A stretch of DNA of 7,314 nucleotides from an uncultured Lachnospiraceae bacterium (GTDB lineage: Bacteria > Bacillota > Clostridia > Lachnospirales > Lachnospiraceae): assembly GCA_900557385.1 (NCBI GenBank), contig USSP01000092.1, positions 1 to 7,314 of the forward strand. The letters are read 5' to 3'. The notes beneath the pieces were generated by a model. That model was not told the DNA's origin, ran no database searches, and saw only the letters and a program-made list of their open reading frames with translations. Both the position numbers and the translations under genes were made by a program. Below are positions 6,122 through 7,314 of this stretch, one piece after another (the stretch's first letter is position 1; every line of letters begins with the position of its first letter).

Positions 6122-6195
6122 TAGTAAAGGCAGCAATCCTCACCGATATTCTCGGTTCGGACCACTGCCCTGTTGAACTGGATGTTACATTGTAA
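6112..6195 (+). pseudogene. C-terminal remnant of exodeoxyribonuclease III (AP endonuclease)
   Basis: The + strand frame ending at the TAA 6193-6195 reads VKAAILTDILGSDHCPVELDVTL. The LGSDHCPVEL block is the hallmark C-terminus of the exonuclease III/AP endonuclease family, where the SDH histidine is catalytic. Only about 23-27 codons of a gene that normally has about 250 remain; upstream of 6112 the same frame loses any similarity, and the DNA on the other strand becomes the tail of a different gene. An ATG at 6001 opens a 64-codon frame, but it has no ribosome-binding site and its first two thirds look non-coding. The intact enzyme repairs abasic sites in DNA. The remnant stops 6 bp from the stop of the cupin gene on the opposite strand. 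An intact copy elsewhere in the genome is expected but cannot be seen. Confidence 0.65.
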
Positions 6196-6201
6196 TGGGA
6201 T

Positions 6202-6525
6202 TTAGTAGGATACCACTAACTGCATTTTAAACTTTTCTTCTCCGTAAACGGCATGAGGGATATCCTTCGGCATGATAAGAGTCTCTCCTGCCTCCAGGAA
6301 GAACACTTCTCCTCCGACCGTGAATTTACCTTTTCCTTCTAAAACTGTTACCATGGCATCACCGCCTGCTGCATGGGTAGAAATCTCCTCCCCTTTATCA
6401 AAAGCAAAAATGGTCATGCTCACATAATCATTCTGTACCAGAGTTTTGCTTACAACCTGTCCTTCCTGATACTCCACTACATTTTTTAATTCCAATTTTT
6501 CCTGTTTGTTAATGTTCTTGTACAT
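6202..6525 (-). CDS. Small single-domain cupin protein
   Basis: Single-domain cupin of 107 aa, a small beta-barrel protein likely in the cytoplasm; members bind a metal, a small ligand or act as isomerases or sensors, and the role here is unknown. The frame extends upstream to an ATG at 6606, but that stretch overlaps the end of the ferredoxin gene and reads as non-coding; the ATG at 6525 has AGGGAG nine bases ahead and gives the usual length. Cupin motif 1 is GEEISTHAAGGDAMVTVLEG (45-64) and motif 2 is AGETLIMPKDIPHAV (79-93). The normal HxH pair of motif 1 is reduced to a single H51, and H91 is the motif 2 histidine, so metal binding may be weak or different. The gene lies 35 bp after the iron-sulfur protein gene, so they are probably one operon. 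It may sense or stabilise something linked to that redox protein (inference). Confidence 0.85.
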   Translation of the reverse strand: MYKNINKQEKLELKNVVEYQEGQVVSKTLVQNDYVSMTIFAFDKGEEISTHAAGGDAMVTVLEGKGKFTVGGEVFFLEAGETLIMPKDIPHAVYGEEKFKMQLVVSY

Positions 6526-6534
6526 CGTTTCGTT

Positions 6535-6540
6535 CTCCCT
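6535..6540 (-). promoter_or_regulatory. Ribosome-binding site AGGGAG fixing the cupin start
   Basis: Read on the - strand, AGGGAG precedes the ATG at 6525 by nine bases. It rules in the internal start (107 aa) over the upstream ATG at 6606, which lies inside the neighbouring gene. Confidence 0.7.
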
Positions 6541-6560
6541 TTTTATTGGTTTGTTATTCT

Positions 6561-7271
6561 TTAATCTAAGATGTTTCCATCTATAGATATGGTTGCCACA
6601 TTCCATGGAATAAATTTGCCACTTTCCTGTAATGCTTTTTTTGCAGCCATCTCCAGCCCACCACAGCAGGGAACTTCCATACGAACGATCGTTACCGACT
6701 GAATTTCATTATTTTTAATAATTTCGGTAAGTTTTTCACTATAATCCACACTGTCCAGCTTAGGACAACCAATCAGCGCTACTTTTCCCTTGATAAACTC
6801 CTTATGAAAATTCGCATAAGCATAAGCCGTACAATCTGCGGCAATCAGGAGTTTTGCTCCCGCAAAATAAGGTGCCTGGACAGGTGCCAGCTTAATCTGT
6901 ACCGGCCAGTTGGAAAGCTGGGAAGTCATTGCCACCGGAATGTTGGTTTGCGGTGCTTCACTGCGATTCATCTGACGCATCATGCTTCCGGGACATCCGG
7001 CATGAGGAATTTTCATGCCTTCCTTCTGTATTTTCTCCTGTTTGGCCTTCATGACTGCTTCCTCATCGTACGCCGGTGCTTCTCTTTCCTCAAAAGTGAT
7101 GGCTCCGGTAGGGCAGCCGGGAAGACAGTCGCCGAAACCATCACAGAAATGTTCCCTTACCAGCTTTGCCTTTCCATCTATGATTTCAATGGCACCTTCA
7201 TGACAGGCAGTAGCACAGATTCCGCATCCGTTACATTTATCTTCATCAATATGAATAATTTTTCTTACCAT
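6561..7271 (-). CDS. 4Fe-4S dicluster ferredoxin-type protein with C-terminal Cys-containing domain
   Basis: Cytoplasmic iron-sulfur protein of 236 aa, expected to carry electrons. The N-terminal ferredoxin domain has C13xxC16xxC19xxxC23, then C43xxxxxC49xxxCP with C53. In a standard dicluster ferredoxin a cysteine would stand at 46; here it is F, so the second cluster has only C43, C49 and, by family rules, C23 as ligands, as in clusters that are [3Fe-4S] or have an open site. After a charged linker (about 60-85) a second domain of about 145 residues carries further cysteines: GCPGS (C93), ADCTAY (C147), IGCPK (C169) and VPCCGG (C202, C203). I cannot assign this domain to a named enzyme; the cysteines suggest redox or metal binding. 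The start has AAGGAGG four bases upstream. The cupin gene follows 35 bp downstream, most likely in the same transcript. The promoter lies beyond the window or in the last 43 bases. Confidence 0.85.
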   Translation of the reverse strand: MVRKIIHIDEDKCNGCGICATACHEGAIEIIDGKAKLVREHFCDGFGDCLPGCPTGAITFEEREAPAYDEEAVMKAKQEKIQKEGMKIPHAGCPGSMMRQMNRSEAPQTNIPVAMTSQLSNWPVQIKLAPVQAPYFAGAKLLIAADCTAYAYANFHKEFIKGKVALIGCPKLDSVDYSEKLTEIIKNNEIQSVTIVRMEVPCCGGLEMAAKKALQESGKFIPWNVATISIDGNILD

Positions 7272-7314
7272 AAAACCTCCTTGTTTTCCGAAGGAAAATG
7301 CGAGTCCTTTGAGA

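Noticed and set aside
6001..6195. 64-codon + strand ORF as a small gene
   Set aside because: No ribosome-binding site, and only the last ~25 codons look coding; they are better explained as an exonuclease III remnant.
6526..6606. N-terminal extension of the cupin gene to the ATG at 6606
   Set aside because: It overlaps the end of the iron-sulfur protein gene, reads as non-coding, and the AGGGAG ahead of 6525 marks the true start.
7284..7298. Small hairpin TTTTCC/GGAAAA with a three-base loop upstream of the ferredoxin gene
   Set aside because: Six base pairs, mostly A-T, close to the window edge; too little to claim a regulatory element.

Overview
The window looks like chromosomal DNA from a Gram-positive, anaerobic Clostridia, most likely Lachnospiraceae. 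The evidence is moderate GC content, strong AGGAGG ribosome-binding sites, tightly packed genes, a RocB-type M20 peptidase, a cytoplasmic GH13 glucosidase, and a ferredoxin/cupin pair of a kind I associate with gut Firmicutes. The genus cannot be fixed from the sequence alone.

Left block (1-4439, + strand): the 3' part of an O-antigen-ligase-like membrane protein, overlapping by a few bases a RocB-like M20 metallopeptidase, followed after 21 bp by a GH13 alpha-glucosidase. Spacing suggests one transcript, although the three functions have no obvious common pathway. Directly behind the GH13 gene lies a broken beta-phosphoglucomutase (pgmB): a possible start peptide joined to the last ~59 codons, with the middle gone. 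GH13 plus pgmB is a familiar maltodextrin-use pairing, so an ancestral sugar cassette appears to have decayed here.

Middle non-coding block (4680-5079): the most unusual part of the window. It contains five palindromic units, each starting ACCTATAAG (or a near match) and ending CTTATAGGT (or a near match). Four are 36 nt and one is 35 nt long, at start-to-start steps of 64, 73, 64 and 64 nt. The outer arms are nearly invariant. The inner 17-18 nt differ between units, yet in several units they still base-pair. Array and pairing are read directly from the sequence; function is unknown. The array sits between convergent genes, and two units carry T-tracts of intrinsic-terminator type, one on each strand.

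Right block (5080-7271, - strand): a cytoplasmic beta-lactamase-fold serine hydrolase; then a 258-bp gap holding two gene remnants, the last ~23 codons of an exodeoxyribonuclease III gene on the + strand and the last ~30 codons of an unrecognised gene on the - strand; then a small cupin protein and, upstream of it in the same transcript, a ferredoxin-type iron-sulfur protein. The best promoter candidate for the serine hydrolase lies at the junction between the two remnants.

Overall this is a stretch with ordinary metabolic genes, at least two and probably three eroded ones, and one unexplained ordered hairpin array. No tRNA, rRNA, insertion sequence, transposase or standard CRISPR array was seen.
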